Shown here piece by piece: positions 9,776-19,005 of a DNA stretch of 42,393 bases. Below the pieces are notes generated by a model. It saw only the letters and a program-made list of their open reading frames with translations, was not told where the DNA came from and ran no database searches. Location of the stretch: positions 1 to 42,393 of the forward strand of contig QHVE01000043.1 of the NCBI GenBank assembly GCA_003223455.1, given 5' to 3'. This DNA is from Gemmatimonadota bacterium. GTDB lineage: Bacteria; Gemmatimonadota; Gemmatimonadetes; Gemmatimonadales; Gemmatimonadaceae. Each line of letters starts with the position of its first letter. Position 1 is the stretch's first letter. The position numbers were made by a program, and so were the translations under genes.

Positions 9776-11026
9776 GTGACAGCGGCCAACCGCTTCCGCA
9801 GCGCGCGTCGGCGCGGAGTGTCCGCGGGCCTCGTGATGCTCGCCGCATGTCGTCCGCCGAGTCACGCTGCCCCGAGCGCCGCGGAGCCGGTCTGGGTCGG
9901 GACGTGGGCGACGTCGCAGCAGCTCGTGGAGCCCGCGAACATGCCACCGGTGCCCGGGCTCTCGGGCAGCACGCTGCGCCAGATCGTGCACCTCTCGCTC
10001 GGCGGACGGCGCGTGCGGATTCGCTTCTCGAATGTCTTCGGCGACGGACCGCTGACGATCGCCGGGGCGATCATCGCACCGTCGCTCGGCGAGAGCCGCA
10101 TCGACTCGACGGCGCAGCGCAGAGTCACCTTCGGCGGCAACGCGTTGGTCGTCCTCGCCGCGGGCCGCGACACGCTCTCCGATGTCGTGGCGTTCGACGT
10201 GGCGCCGCTCGCCAACGTCGCGATCACGACGCGTTTCGGCGCCGTGCCTCCGGCCCTCACCGGACACCCGGGGTCGCGCACCACCTCGTACATCCAGTCC
10301 GGCGACGCACTCGCCGCTCCGCTCATGCCGGCGGTGGTATCCACGGCACACTGGTACGTCGTCGCGGGGATCGACGTCCTCGCCGAGCCGCAGAGCGCGG
10401 CCGTCGTCGCACTGGGAAACTCGATCACCGATGGCCGCGGCTCGGGAGCGGACCGGCAGAATCGCTGGCCCGACGAGCTGTCACGCCGGCTGCAGGCCGA
10501 TCCCGAGACGCGTCACGTCGCGGTACTGAATGCCGGCATCGGTGGGAACTGCGTGCTGCGCAACTGCCTCGGACCATCCGCGCTCGCCCGGCTCGAGCGT
10601 GACGTGCTGCGGCCGCCGGGTGTGCGATGGGTCATCGTGCTGGAGGGGGTCAACGACATCGGTCAGGCCAAGAGCGCCGCGCAGGCCGATTCGGTCGCGC
10701 GCGGCCTCATCGACGCCTATCGACAGATCGTGCAGCGATCGCACGCCGGCGGTATCCTCGCCTACGGGGCGACGATTCTCCCCTTCGGCGGCTCGTTCTA
10801 CGACGCGCCGTACCGCGAGGAAGCGCGGGCCGCGGTCAACCGATGGATTCGAGCGAGTGGCACATTCGACGCCGTCCTGGACCTCGACGCGGCCCTTCGC
10901 GACCCGGCACAGCCGACGCATCTGGCCACGATGGCCGACGGCGGCGATCATCTGCACCCGAACGAGGCGGGCTATCGGATGATGGCCGCCGCAATCGATC
11001 TGAGGTTGTTCCGACGCACCCGCTAG
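9776..11026 (+). CDS. SGNH/GDSL-family esterase lipoprotein, probable acetylxylan esterase
   Basis: Probably removes acetyl groups from xylan or its oligosaccharides outside the cytoplasm. GTG 9776 opens a 416-residue protein with an Arg-rich N-terminus, a hydrophobic stretch and a clean lipobox LAAC (Cys25). Residues ~35-210 form a beta-rich N-terminal domain starting VWVGTWATSQQ, seen in this GDSL subgroup. The hydrolase blocks follow: block I GNSITDG with the nucleophile Ser, block II NAGIGGN, block III EGVNDIG, and block V GDHLHPNEAG with Asp and His. An earlier in-frame start exists at 9512 but would place non-protein-like sequence before the signal peptide. It is followed by the sugar symporter and xylanase genes. 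Acetylxylan as substrate is inferred from context. Confidence 0.82.
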   Translation: MTAANRFRSARRRGVSAGLVMLAACRPPSHAAPSAAEPVWVGTWATSQQLVEPANMPPVPGLSGSTLRQIVHLSLGGRRVRIRFSNVFGDGPLTIAGAIIAPSLGESRIDSTAQRRVTFGGNALVVLAAGRDTLSDVVAFDVAPLANVAITTRFGAVPPALTGHPGSRTTSYIQSGDALAAPLMPAVVSTAHWYVVAGIDVLAEPQSAAVVALGNSITDGRGSGADRQNRWPDELSRRLQADPETRHVAVLNAGIGGNCVLRNCLGPSALARLERDVLRPPGVRWVIVLEGVNDIGQAKSAAQADSVARGLIDAYRQIVQRSHAGGILAYGATILPFGGSFYDAPYREEARAAVNRWIRASGTFDAVLDLDAALRDPAQPTHLATMADGGDHLHPNEAGYRMMAAAIDLRLFRRTR

Positions 11027-11083
11027 CCGTCGAGCGACGCCCCCGTCCTCGACCATCCGCAACGGCTGACCAGGAATCCACGC

Positions 11084-12463
11084 ATGGCCCTCGCACACGA
11101 ACGATTGTCCGTCGGAGAGAAGGTGGGATACGGCATCGGCGATGCCGCCGCCAACTTCATCTTCCAGACGATGATCATCTTCCAGCTCGCCTTCTACACC
11201 GACACGTTCGGGATCACGGCGGCGGCGGCTGGCACCCTGTTCCTCGTCGTCCGCGTGTTCGACGCGGCGTTCGACCCGTTCATGGGGGTGATCGCGGACC
11301 GCACGAACACCCGCTGGGGAAAGTTCCGGCCGTGGATCCTCTGGACGGCGCTGCCGTTCGGGATCATGGGGCTGCTCGCCTTCACCACCCCCGATCTCAC
11401 GCCGGCCGGTAAGCTGGCCTACGCCTACGTGACGTACATCCTCCTGATGATGGTGTACTCGGCGAACAACCTGCCGTACTCCGCGCTGAGCGGCGTGATG
11501 ACGGGCGACGTCGTCGAGCGGACGAGCCTCTCGTCGTATCGGATGGTCGCCGCGATGGCGTCGCAACTCGTGATCCAGGGGCTGGCGCTGCCGATGGTGC
11601 ACCGGTTCGGCGCCGGCAACGACGCGCAGGGTTACCGGATCACGATGGGCATCTTCTCCGCGCTAGCCGTCGTCTTCTTCCTCATCACGTTCGCCACGAC
11701 GCGCGAGCGTGTGCGCCCCGATCCGGCACAGAAGAGCTCCATCCGCCAGGACTTTGCCGACCTGCTGAGCAACGGCCCCTGGAAAGTGATGTTCGCGCTG
11801 ACGATCATCCTCTTCGTCACGCTCGCGCTGCGCGGCGGCGTGATGGTCTACTTCTTCAAGTACTACGTGGGCCGAGAGGACATGTTCAGCCTGTTCAACG
11901 TGATCGGAACCGGCGCGACGATCATCGGCGTCCTCCTCTCGAAACCCGTTGCCGAGCGAGTCGGCAAGCGGCAGCTGTTCATCGTCGGCCTGCTCGGCAC
12001 CGTCGTGTTCACCGGGGCCTTCATCCTGCTGCCCCCGACCAACCTGCCGCTCATCATCACGACCGAGGCGCTCCGTCAGTTCGCGTACGGCTTCACGATT
12101 CCGCTGTTGTGGGCGATGATGGCCGACGTCGCCGACTTCTCGGAGTGGAAGAATCGCCGGCGCGCGACCGCCGTCGTCTTCTCCGCCATCATCTTCGGGC
12201 TCAAGGCGGGGCTGGGGATCGGTGGCGCGATCGGTGGCTACCTGCTCGACGCCTACGGCTACGTGCCGAACGCCGTGCAGTCGGAACACGCGCTGCTCGG
12301 CATTCGTCTGACGGCGAGCGTCTATCCCGCGATCGCGTTCCTGCTGTGCGCCGTGTGCCTGTGGTTCTACCGCATCGACAAGTCGACCGAGCTGGAGATG
12401 TCGACCGAGCTCACGGAGCGGCGCAACGCCTTCCAACCGTCTCCCGTTCCATCCGTGCCATGA
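11084..12463 (+). CDS. GPH-family (MFS) sugar:cation symporter, probable xyloside transporter
   Basis: Inner-membrane symporter of 459 residues from the glycoside-pentoside-hexuronide family (MelB/XylP/YicJ group), with about twelve hydrophobic segments. Conserved features are the start LSVGEKVGYGIGDAAANF, the VRVFDAAFDPFMGVIADRTNTRWGKFRPW loop, which includes the Asp and Arg residues of the first MFS motif, and the repeat-half motif MADVADFSEWKNRRRAT. Xylobiose, other xylo-oligosaccharides or glucuronides are likely substrates, given the GH10 and GH43 genes behind it. An upstream CAGGAA sits in front of ATG 11084. The stop overlaps the ATG of the xylanase gene, so the two are coupled. Confidence 0.92.
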   Translation: MALAHERLSVGEKVGYGIGDAAANFIFQTMIIFQLAFYTDTFGITAAAAGTLFLVVRVFDAAFDPFMGVIADRTNTRWGKFRPWILWTALPFGIMGLLAFTTPDLTPAGKLAYAYVTYILLMMVYSANNLPYSALSGVMTGDVVERTSLSSYRMVAAMASQLVIQGLALPMVHRFGAGNDAQGYRITMGIFSALAVVFFLITFATTRERVRPDPAQKSSIRQDFADLLSNGPWKVMFALTIILFVTLALRGGVMVYFFKYYVGREDMFSLFNVIGTGATIIGVLLSKPVAERVGKRQLFIVGLLGTVVFTGAFILLPPTNLPLIITTEALRQFAYGFTIPLLWAMMADVADFSEWKNRRRATAVVFSAIIFGLKAGLGIGGAIGGYLLDAYGYVPNAVQSEHALLGIRLTASVYPAIAFLLCAVCLWFYRIDKSTELEMSTELTERRNAFQPSPVPSVP

Positions 12464-13620
12464 TGACTCGCCGTCGACCGGTCGCGTTCGCGGCCCTTCT
12501 GCTGGTCGGCTGCCACGCCGGATCGGGTACAGGCGCCGGACCAACGTCGGCATCGTCGAGCGGAGGACTCAAGGACGCCTTCCGCGAAGCGTTCATGATC
12601 GGCACCGCGCTCGCCCCACAACAGTTCGGCGAGCGCGACACGGCGAGTGTCTCGCTCATCACGCGGCAATTCAATGCGACCACGCCGGAGAACGTGCTGA
12701 AGTGGGAGCAGGTGCACCCGCAGCCGGACCGGTACGAGTTCGGTCCGTCGGATGCGTACGTGTCGTTCGGCGAGCGCCACGGGATGTTCGTCGTCGGGCA
12801 CACGCTCGTGTGGCACAGCCAGACGCCGCGCTGGTTGTTCGAGAATGCGCAGGGCCAGCCGCTCTCGCGCGACGAGCTCCTCGCGCGGATGAAGGAGCAC
12901 ATCGCCACCGTCGTCGGACGGTACAAGGGCCGCATCAGGGGCTGGGACGTGGTGAACGAAGCGCTGAACGAGGATGGCACGCTGCGCCAGTCGCCGTGGC
13001 TGCGCATCATCGGCCCGGACTACATCGCCAAGGCGTTCCAGTTCGCGCACGAGGCGGATCCCGCCGCGGAGCTCTACTACAACGACTACAATCTCGACTA
13101 TCCTGCCAAGCGCGACGGTGTGGTGCGCCTCGTGCGCTCGCTGCAGGCAGCCGGGGTGCCGATCCACGCGGTGGGCAGCCAGGAGCACCTAAAGCTGACG
13201 ACGCCGTCGATCGCGCTCGTCGACTCCAGCATTCGCATCATCGCCGCGACCGGCGTGAAGGTGAACGTCACGGAGCTCGACATCGATCTGCTGCCGCCGG
13301 TGACGCGCACCGCCACCGCGGACGTCTCGGTGCGCGCGGGCCCGGCACCGCAGCTCGATCCGTACAGGTCGGGATTGCCCGATTCGGTGCAGCAGGCGCT
13401 CGCCCGCCGGTACGAGGATCTCTTCCGCGTGTACCTCGCGCACAAGGACGTGATCGATCGTGTCACCTTCTGGGGAGTCGCCGATCGCGACTCGTGGCTC
13501 AACGGCTGGCCAGTGCGTGGACGCACCAGCTATCCGCTGCTGTTCGACCGCGAGAACAAGCCCAAGCTCGCGTACCAGCGCGTGATGGCGCTGGCTCGCG
13601 CACACCCACTCGTACCGTAG
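12460..13620 (+). CDS. GH10 endo-1,4-beta-xylanase lipoprotein
   Basis: Cuts internal beta-1,4 bonds in xylan. The 386-residue protein carries a lipoprotein signal (lipobox LVGC, Cys18), a short Gly/Ser linker, then a single GH10 barrel with no carbohydrate-binding module. The acid/base is Glu167 in WDVVNEALNE and the nucleophile is Glu272 in VNVTELDIDLL; the HTLVWHSQTP and YYNDYNL segments are also diagnostic. ATG 12460 overlaps the symporter stop (ATGATGA), with a second ATG at 12463. Lipid anchoring suggests a cell-surface or periplasmic enzyme rather than a freely secreted one. It lies 8 bases before the GH43 gene. Confidence 0.96.
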   Translation: MMTRRRPVAFAALLLVGCHAGSGTGAGPTSASSSGGLKDAFREAFMIGTALAPQQFGERDTASVSLITRQFNATTPENVLKWEQVHPQPDRYEFGPSDAYVSFGERHGMFVVGHTLVWHSQTPRWLFENAQGQPLSRDELLARMKEHIATVVGRYKGRIRGWDVVNEALNEDGTLRQSPWLRIIGPDYIAKAFQFAHEADPAAELYYNDYNLDYPAKRDGVVRLVRSLQAAGVPIHAVGSQEHLKLTTPSIALVDSSIRIIAATGVKVNVTELDIDLLPPVTRTATADVSVRAGPAPQLDPYRSGLPDSVQQALARRYEDLFRVYLAHKDVIDRVTFWGVADRDSWLNGWPVRGRTSYPLLFDRENKPKLAYQRVMALARAHPLVP

Positions 13621-13628
13621 GAAAAGCG

Positions 13629-15365
13629 ATGAGAGCGTTTCGACTTCATGCCGCGCTCGCCGCGCTGGCGGTGACGGTCGCCTGTGCCGGCGCCTCCGCG
13701 CCGCGCGCGGCGACCACCGTCGCCGCGGCCGGCCCACACGCGGGCGATCCCCGGTTCGACTGGTTCGAGTACGTGGGCGAGGACACCATCTATCGGAAGA
13801 TGCCGGCGGGGCCGGGCGAGTATCACAATCCGATCCTCGCCGGCTTCTACCCGGATCCGAGCATGGTCCGCGTCGGTGACGACTTCTACATCGTCGTCTC
13901 GAGCTTCGCGTACTTCCCCGGCGTGCCGATCTTCCACAGCCGCGATCTCGTGTCGTGGACGCAGATCGGAAATGTGCTCGATCGTCCGTCGCAGCTGAAC
14001 CTCGACAGCGCGGGGATCTCACGCGGCGTGTTCGCGCCGGTGATCCGGTACAACAAGGGCACGTTCTACATGATCACGACGGTGGTGGATCGCGGCGGCA
14101 ATTTCTTCGTCACGGCGACGAATCCCGCCGGACCGTGGTCGGAGCCGACGTGGCTCCCCGAGCTCGTCGACGGCATCGACCCGTCGTTCTTCTTCGACGA
14201 CAATGGCAAGGCGTACGTCGTGAACAACGGCCCTCCCGAGGGCAAGCCGCTCTATCAGGGCCACCGGGCGATCTGGATGCAGGAGTTCGACATCGCCGGC
14301 AAGCGCATGGTCGGTCCGCGCAAGCTGATCGTGAATGGTGGAGTGGACCTCTCGAAGAAGCCGATCTGGATCGAGGCCCCGCACATCTTCCGCAAGGACG
14401 GCAAGTACTATCTGATCTGCGCCGAGGGCGGCACGGCGGACCAGCACAGTGAAGTCCTATTCCGCAGCGACAGCGTGTGGGGGCCGTATGTGCCCTTCTC
14501 GGGAAATCCGATCCTCACACAGCGCCATCTCGACAAGAACCGACCGAACGCGATCGGCACTGCGGGCCATGCCGACTTCGTGGAGACGTCCGCGGGTGAA
14601 TGGTGGGCCGTTTTTCTCGCGACGCGCGACTACGTCGACAACGTCTACAACACCGGCCGCGAGACCTTTCTCATGCCGGTCAGGTGGGAGAACGGCTGGC
14701 CCATCATCACCACGGGCGACCAGACGGTGCCCTACGTGGCGAAGCGCCCGACGCTGCCACCGCAGCCTGCGCCGCCGGTGCCCACGAGTGGCAACTTCAC
14801 GATCCGCGACGAGTTCGACGGACCCAGGCTCCCGCCGTACTGGCACGTGATCCGGACGCCACGCGTCCAGACGTACGATCTGACCTCCACTCCTGGCGCA
14901 CTGACGCTGTTCGCGCGCCCCGTCGGCCTCGAACCGACGGGAATTCCATCGTTCGTCGGACGCCGCCAGCAGCACCAACGGTTCTCGGCCACGACCTCCG
15001 TTCGCTACGCTCCGAGCCAGGATGGCGCGAAGGCGGGGATCATCGCGTTTCAAAATGACGAGTTCTACTATTTTCTTTCGGTGGCGCGTGTGGCGGGCAG
15101 GACGATGGTGCAGTTGGAGAAGCGTGCGGACGCCCAGACGGGTTCCGCTGGAACGATCGTCGCCTCGGCGCCGGTGGACGCGGCCCAGCCGATCCGGCTG
15201 AGGATCCAGGGTCGAGCAGACCGTTACGATTTCCTCTACGCCGCAGGCAACGACCCCTGGCGAACGCTCGCGGCGGATCAGGACGGCAGAATTCTCAGCA
15301 CCGCCGTCGCGAAAGGGTTCGTGGGGACGATGCTGGGATTGTACGCGACGACCGCTGCACGGTGA
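13629..15365 (+). CDS. GH43 beta-xylosidase / arabinofuranosidase-type lipoprotein
   Basis: Releases xylose (or arabinose) from xylo-oligosaccharides. The 578-residue protein has a signal with a lipobox-like TVAC (Cys19; Thr at -3 is atypical). It then has a five-bladed GH43 propeller with Asp76 (FYPDPSMVR, base), Asp184 (DGIDPSFFF, pKa modulator) and Glu249 (WIEAPHIF, acid). A C-terminal concanavalin-like domain covers residues ~395-575, the usual partner of beta-xylosidase-type GH43. A small linker rich in Pro (QPAPPVPTSG) joins the two. ATG 13629 follows a GAAAAG ribosome site. Substrate choice between xylosidase and arabinofuranosidase cannot be settled from sequence; the domain pairing and context favour beta-xylosidase. 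Confidence 0.93.
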   Translation: MRAFRLHAALAALAVTVACAGASAPRAATTVAAAGPHAGDPRFDWFEYVGEDTIYRKMPAGPGEYHNPILAGFYPDPSMVRVGDDFYIVVSSFAYFPGVPIFHSRDLVSWTQIGNVLDRPSQLNLDSAGISRGVFAPVIRYNKGTFYMITTVVDRGGNFFVTATNPAGPWSEPTWLPELVDGIDPSFFFDDNGKAYVVNNGPPEGKPLYQGHRAIWMQEFDIAGKRMVGPRKLIVNGGVDLSKKPIWIEAPHIFRKDGKYYLICAEGGTADQHSEVLFRSDSVWGPYVPFSGNPILTQRHLDKNRPNAIGTAGHADFVETSAGEWWAVFLATRDYVDNVYNTGRETFLMPVRWENGWPIITTGDQTVPYVAKRPTLPPQPAPPVPTSGNFTIRDEFDGPRLPPYWHVIRTPRVQTYDLTSTPGALTLFARPVGLEPTGIPSFVGRRQQHQRFSATTSVRYAPSQDGAKAGIIAFQNDEFYYFLSVARVAGRTMVQLEKRADAQTGSAGTIVASAPVDAAQPIRLRIQGRADRYDFLYAAGNDPWRTLAADQDGRILSTAVAKGFVGTMLGLYATTAAR

Positions 15366-15398
15366 CCGACACACAAGCACTCACATCGAGCCGAGAGC

Positions 15399-16118
15399 AT
15401 GAAGCACTCGTTTGAACCGGTCGTGAAGCAGAGCCTGCCCGACAAGCTGGCGCGGCAGATTCGTGGCACGATCCAGAGCGGCAATTACCGCCGCGGCGAT
15501 CGTCTCCCGCCGATTGTCGAGATGGCCAAGCGCTTCGAGGTCGGTCAACCGAGCATTCGCGAGGCGCTCAAGAAGCTCGAGGCGATGGGCGTGGTCCAGA
15601 TCCGTCACGGCTCGGGAGTGTTCGTCACACGCAGCGAGGAAGTGCTGGTGCTGGCGAGTCCGGACTATGCCGGCACCGTGACGAAGAAGCTCCTGCTCGA
15701 TCTGATTCGCGCTCGCATCCCGATCGAGATCCAGTCGGTCGCCGACTGCGTCAAGAACGCGACGCCGGACCAGGTGCAGGAGCTGAAGCGCATTCTCGCC
15801 AGCGCCGGGAAGCATCTCGACGACGACGAGACATTGAACACCGTGAACATGGACTTTCACGGCAAGATCGCCGAAGGGTCCGGCAACTCGGTCACGGCGC
15901 AGCTGCTGGCCGTGTTGCACGAGCTCTTCACGGAAGAGCAGCGACTCATTCTCGACATCTTCGGTTCGCGCGAGGACGATCACAAGGACCACGTGCAGAT
16001 CCTCAAGGCGATCGAGCGGCGCGACGAATCGCTCGCGGTCGAGCGCATGCGGTCGCATCTCGAGAGCGTCCATGCCGCGATCCAGCGCTGGGAGCCGGAG
16101 GACCACCCGGTCCAGTGA
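15399..16118 (+). CDS. GntR-family transcriptional regulator, FadR/FCD type
   Basis: DNA-binding repressor or activator of 239 residues. The winged helix (residues ~10-75) includes RRGDRLPPIVEMAKRFEVG and the classic QPSIREALKKLEAMGVVQIRHGSG recognition region. An all-helical FCD ligand domain follows from about residue 90, with candidate metal-binding His residues in NMDFHGKIAEG, DDHKDHVQIL and HLESVHAAI. FCD regulators usually sense sugar acids or related metabolites, which fits a position between a glucuronoxylan locus and a deoxyhexonate locus. It may bind the palindrome at 9491-9509; this is inference. The gap to the previous gene (33 bases) shows no clear promoter, so it may be cotranscribed with the xylanase operon. 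Confidence 0.92.
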   Translation: MKHSFEPVVKQSLPDKLARQIRGTIQSGNYRRGDRLPPIVEMAKRFEVGQPSIREALKKLEAMGVVQIRHGSGVFVTRSEEVLVLASPDYAGTVTKKLLLDLIRARIPIEIQSVADCVKNATPDQVQELKRILASAGKHLDDDETLNTVNMDFHGKIAEGSGNSVTAQLLAVLHELFTEEQRLILDIFGSREDDHKDHVQILKAIERRDESLAVERMRSHLESVHAAIQRWEPEDHPVQ

Positions 16119-16156
16119 GCGCCGCTCGCGCCAACGACGGGAGCGCGCGCCGTCCG

Positions 16157-16179
16157 GACTGAGCCCACCTGGGCCAGTC
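16157..16179 (+). other. Hairpin downstream of the GntR gene
   Basis: GACTG plus GCCC pairs with GGGC plus CAGTC across a one-base bulge and ACCT loop, in the 139-base gap before the second permease. No T-tract follows. It is a possible weak terminator or processing stem; nothing else recognisable lies in this gap. Confidence 0.3.
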
Positions 16180-16257
16180 GCGTGGCGCGGCGCCTGGCAG
16201 TATTATCTCCCCGCCGGCGCGGCGCCCGTCCGCCACCGGCGTGCGGCGCCACGCGAG

Positions 16258-17358
16258 GTGAGTGCCGTCCAGCGTCCCTCACACCGCTCCCCCTCAGTGC
16301 CGTCGTCCAGCCCTGAACAGGTCGGCGCTCCGACGCTGCTCACCACGGAGCGCCCGCTCGTGGCGCCCGCCATGCTGCGCCGCTGGATCGTGCGGATCGG
16401 GCCGGCGCTCGGGCTCATCGCGATCATCGTCGTGTTCTCGTTGATCACGGACGCGCCTGGCCGGTATCTCTCGGCGTTCAACCTGCGGATCGTCCTGTCC
16501 CAGACCGTGATCACCGCGATCGGGGCGATCGGCATGACGATGATCATCGTCAGCGGCGGGATCGATTTGTCCGTCGGCGCGACGATCGCGCTCACCGGTG
16601 TCATCACCGCGCTCGGGATCGGTGCCGGATGGCCGCCGTCGCTGGCGGTGCTCGCGGCGATCGTGACGGGCGGTTTCATCGGCGTATTCAACGGCGCGAT
16701 GATCACGACCCTCCGCGTCGTGCCGTTCATCGTCACGCTGGGCATGCTCGGCATCGCGCGCGGTGTCGCCAAGTGGCTCGCGCATGAGCAGACGGTGAAC
16801 GCCCCGGCCTCCTGGGTGAACGATCTCCTCGTCACGTTCCCCAAGCCTGCCTGGCTCGTGCTCCCGATCGGCGTGTGGACGGCGCTCCTCCTCGCCGGGC
16901 TCGCCGCGCTGGTGCTCTCGCGCACCGTGTTCGGGCGGCGCGTCTTCGCACTCGGCTCCAATGAAGCCGCGGCCCGTGCCTGCGGTGTGAACACGGGTCG
17001 GCTGCGCATCGCCATCTACGGCATCGCCGGCTGCCTGTTCGGTCTGACGGGTGTGATGCAGATGTCCCGCCTGCGCCAGGGCGACCCGACCGTCGCAAAC
17101 GGCGCGGAGCTCGACATCATCGCCGCGGTCGTCATCGGCGGCGGGAGCCTCAGCGGCGGGGAAGGGAGCATCGCCGGCTCGATCATCGGCGCGCTCATCA
17201 TGGCCTTCCTGCGCAACGGCTGCCAGCAGATGGGTTGGCCGAACTACATCCAGGAGATCATCATCGGCGTCATCATCGTGCTCGCCGTCGCACTCGATCG
17301 TGCGCGCGCGACCTGGGCGGAGCGCTCGGCAGCCGCGGTGCTCGCGTCGGAGGCGTGA
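16258..17358 (+). CDS. Sugar ABC transporter permease 2 (RbsC type)
   Basis: Inner-membrane permease of the second carbohydrate importer. About 366 residues follow GTG 16258. Hydrophobic segments start near RRWIVRIGPALGLIAIIVV, with the family signature MTMIIVSGGIDLSVGATIAL and the VVIGGGSLSGGEGS loop. The start is uncertain: the frame is open back to 16072, but that part overlaps the regulator and is Arg/Ser-rich. GTG 16258, GTG 16297 and ATG 16371 are all possible. Its binding protein and ATPase lie 5 kb downstream, behind five catabolic enzymes, so the transporter is split within one co-directional cluster. The substrate is inferred to be a 6-deoxyhexose such as L-fucose, from the enclosed pathway. 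Confidence 0.9.
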   Translation: MSAVQRPSHRSPSVPSSSPEQVGAPTLLTTERPLVAPAMLRRWIVRIGPALGLIAIIVVFSLITDAPGRYLSAFNLRIVLSQTVITAIGAIGMTMIIVSGGIDLSVGATIALTGVITALGIGAGWPPSLAVLAAIVTGGFIGVFNGAMITTLRVVPFIVTLGMLGIARGVAKWLAHEQTVNAPASWVNDLLVTFPKPAWLVLPIGVWTALLLAGLAALVLSRTVFGRRVFALGSNEAAARACGVNTGRLRIAIYGIAGCLFGLTGVMQMSRLRQGDPTVANGAELDIIAAVVIGGGSLSGGEGSIAGSIIGALIMAFLRNGCQQMGWPNYIQEIIIGVIIVLAVALDRARATWAERSAAAVLASEA

Positions 17359-17360
17359 CG

Positions 17361-18224
17361 ATGACGGCGATTCGCGCCATCGACGCACACGTGCACTTCT
17401 GGGATCCCATGGTGCTGCGGTATCCGTGGCTCGCGGGAGAGCCCGCACTCGCCAAACCATTTCGTCCGACCGACTTCGCGCCGCTCACCGCCGGCGAGGT
17501 CGACGCCGTCGTCTTCGTCGAGGCCAATCCCGCGCCCGAGCAGGCCGAGGACGAGGTGGCGTGGGTGGAGGAGCTCGCCGACTCGGAGCCGCGCATCGCG
17601 GGGATCGTCGCGTTCGTCGACCTGCTCGATGAGCCGCGTCGCACCGCGGCGCTCGGGCACCTGGGTCGGACGCCGCGCGTCGTCGGCGTGCGTCACAACA
17701 TCCAGCACCAGCCGACTGGCTTCGCGCTGCAACCCGCATTCGTGCGCGGCGTGCAGGCGGTCGGCGAGTCGGGACGGCCGTTCGACCTGTGCATCACCGC
17801 GGACCAGCTCGACGAAGCGATCGAGCTGGTGCGTCGCTGTCCCGATGTGACGTTCGTGCTCGACCACTGCGGCAAGCCCGCGATCCGTGACGACGCGTTC
17901 GACGGTTGGGCACGCGACCTGGAGCGTCTTGCGTCACACGATTTCGTCTCGTGCAAGATCTCGGGCCTTCTGACGGAGGCGCGCGAGGATCAGCGCACCG
18001 CCGAATCGCTCGCACCGTGGATCGCGCAGGCGCGCGCATGCTTCGGCGCGTCCCGTCTCATCTACGGCTCCGATTGGCCGGTGAGCGTGCTGGGTGGCGG
18101 GGCAGGGCGCTGGCGGTCCATCGTCGATTCCGTGACGGCCTCGTGGTCAGAGGCGGAGCGGCGGGCGCTCTTCGCCGACAACGCCGCTCGCGTCTACGGT
18201 CTTTCGGTTCCCGTTCATGACTGA
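17361..18224 (+). CDS. Amidohydrolase-family sugar lactonase, probable L-fuconolactonase
   Basis: Probably hydrolyses L-fucono-1,5-lactone (or a similar sugar lactone) to the aldonate. The 287-residue protein is an amidohydrolase-2 TIM barrel with IDAHVHFWDP (His-x-His), VGVRHNIQHQP, the metal/catalytic His in VLDHCGKP, and the Asp in IYGSDWPV. Length and motifs agree with fuconolactonases of the COG3618 group. ATG 17361 is two bases after the permease stop. The 3' end overlaps the following SDR gene by 8 bases, using the same ATGACTGA junction seen between xylB and its permease. Its position directly before SDR, FAH hydrolase and fuconate dehydratase genes supports the L-fucose-type assignment. 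Confidence 0.87.
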   Translation: MTAIRAIDAHVHFWDPMVLRYPWLAGEPALAKPFRPTDFAPLTAGEVDAVVFVEANPAPEQAEDEVAWVEELADSEPRIAGIVAFVDLLDEPRRTAALGHLGRTPRVVGVRHNIQHQPTGFALQPAFVRGVQAVGESGRPFDLCITADQLDEAIELVRRCPDVTFVLDHCGKPAIRDDAFDGWARDLERLASHDFVSCKISGLLTEAREDQRTAESLAPWIAQARACFGASRLIYGSDWPVSVLGGGAGRWRSIVDSVTASWSEAERRALFADNAARVYGLSVPVHD

Positions 18225-19002
18225 GCCGAGCGAGCCGGCCACGTTCGGTGGCCGCACCGTCATCGTCACCGGCGGCGGGTCCGGGATCGGTCAGGCGATC
18301 GCCACGCTGTTCGGTGCGCGTGGCGCCCATGTCGCGATCCTCGATCTCGCATCGGCCGACGCGACCGTTCAGGCGATCACTGACGCCGGCGGCTCGGCTG
18401 TGCACGTTCGGTGCGACGTTTCGAAGCAGGATGACGTGTCAGCCGCCTTCGCCGACGTGCAGCAGCGCTTCGGGCCGCTCGACGTCCTCGTCAACAGCGC
18501 CGGCGTCGCGCACGTCGGCACGGTCGAGCAGACGACTGAGGCGGACCTCGATCGCGTCTACGCGGTCAACGTGAAGGGCGTCTACAACTGCCTCAGGCTC
18601 GGCGTGACGGCGATGAAGCCACGTGGTGGTGCGATCCTGAATCTCGCGTCGGTCGCGGCGACCGTCGGCATCGCCGACCGCTTCGCCTATTCGATGAGCA
18701 AGGGCGCCGTGCTCACGATGACGCTCTCCGTCGCTCGCGACTACATCCACGAGAAGATCCGCTGCAATTGCATCTCGCCCGCGAGGGTGCACACGCCCTT
18801 CGTCGATGGCTTCCTCGCACGGAGCTATCCGGGCCGCGAGGCCGAGGTGTTCGATCAGCTCGCGAAGACCCAGCCCATCGGCCGCATGGGCAACCCCAGC
18901 GAGATCGCCGAGCTCGCGTTGTTCCTGTGCTCCGATGCCGCGTCGTTCATCACGGGCAGCAACTACCCGATCGACGGCGGCTTCCTCACTCTCAAGATGT
19001 GA
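18217..19002 (+). CDS. SDR oxidoreductase, probable 2-keto-3-deoxy-L-fuconate dehydrogenase
   Basis: Classical short-chain dehydrogenase of 261 residues. It has the NAD(P) motif TGGGSGIG (residues ~20-27), CDVSKQDDV, NSAG, the catalytic Ser in LNLASVAA, the Tyr-x-x-x-Lys pair in YSMSK, and a C-terminal GSNYPIDGG. In the known non-phosphorylating L-fucose route, SDR proteins act at two steps: oxidation of L-fucose, and oxidation of 2-keto-3-deoxy-L-fuconate to the 2,4-diketo acid. The gene directly precedes the FAH-family hydrolase that would use the diketo acid, so the second role is preferred. The Zn-dependent dehydrogenase at 21200 could then supply the first step, or the roles could be swapped. 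Confidence 0.85.
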   Translation: MTEPSEPATFGGRTVIVTGGGSGIGQAIATLFGARGAHVAILDLASADATVQAITDAGGSAVHVRCDVSKQDDVSAAFADVQQRFGPLDVLVNSAGVAHVGTVEQTTEADLDRVYAVNVKGVYNCLRLGVTAMKPRGGAILNLASVAATVGIADRFAYSMSKGAVLTMTLSVARDYIHEKIRCNCISPARVHTPFVDGFLARSYPGREAEVFDQLAKTQPIGRMGNPSEIAELALFLCSDAASFITGSNYPIDGGFLTLKM

Positions 19003-19005
19003 TCG

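Noticed and set aside
12702-13628. Extension of the GH43 frame through the xylanase gene
   Set aside because: The extension reads as out-of-frame xylanase. ATG 13629 starts a normal signal peptide behind a ribosome site.
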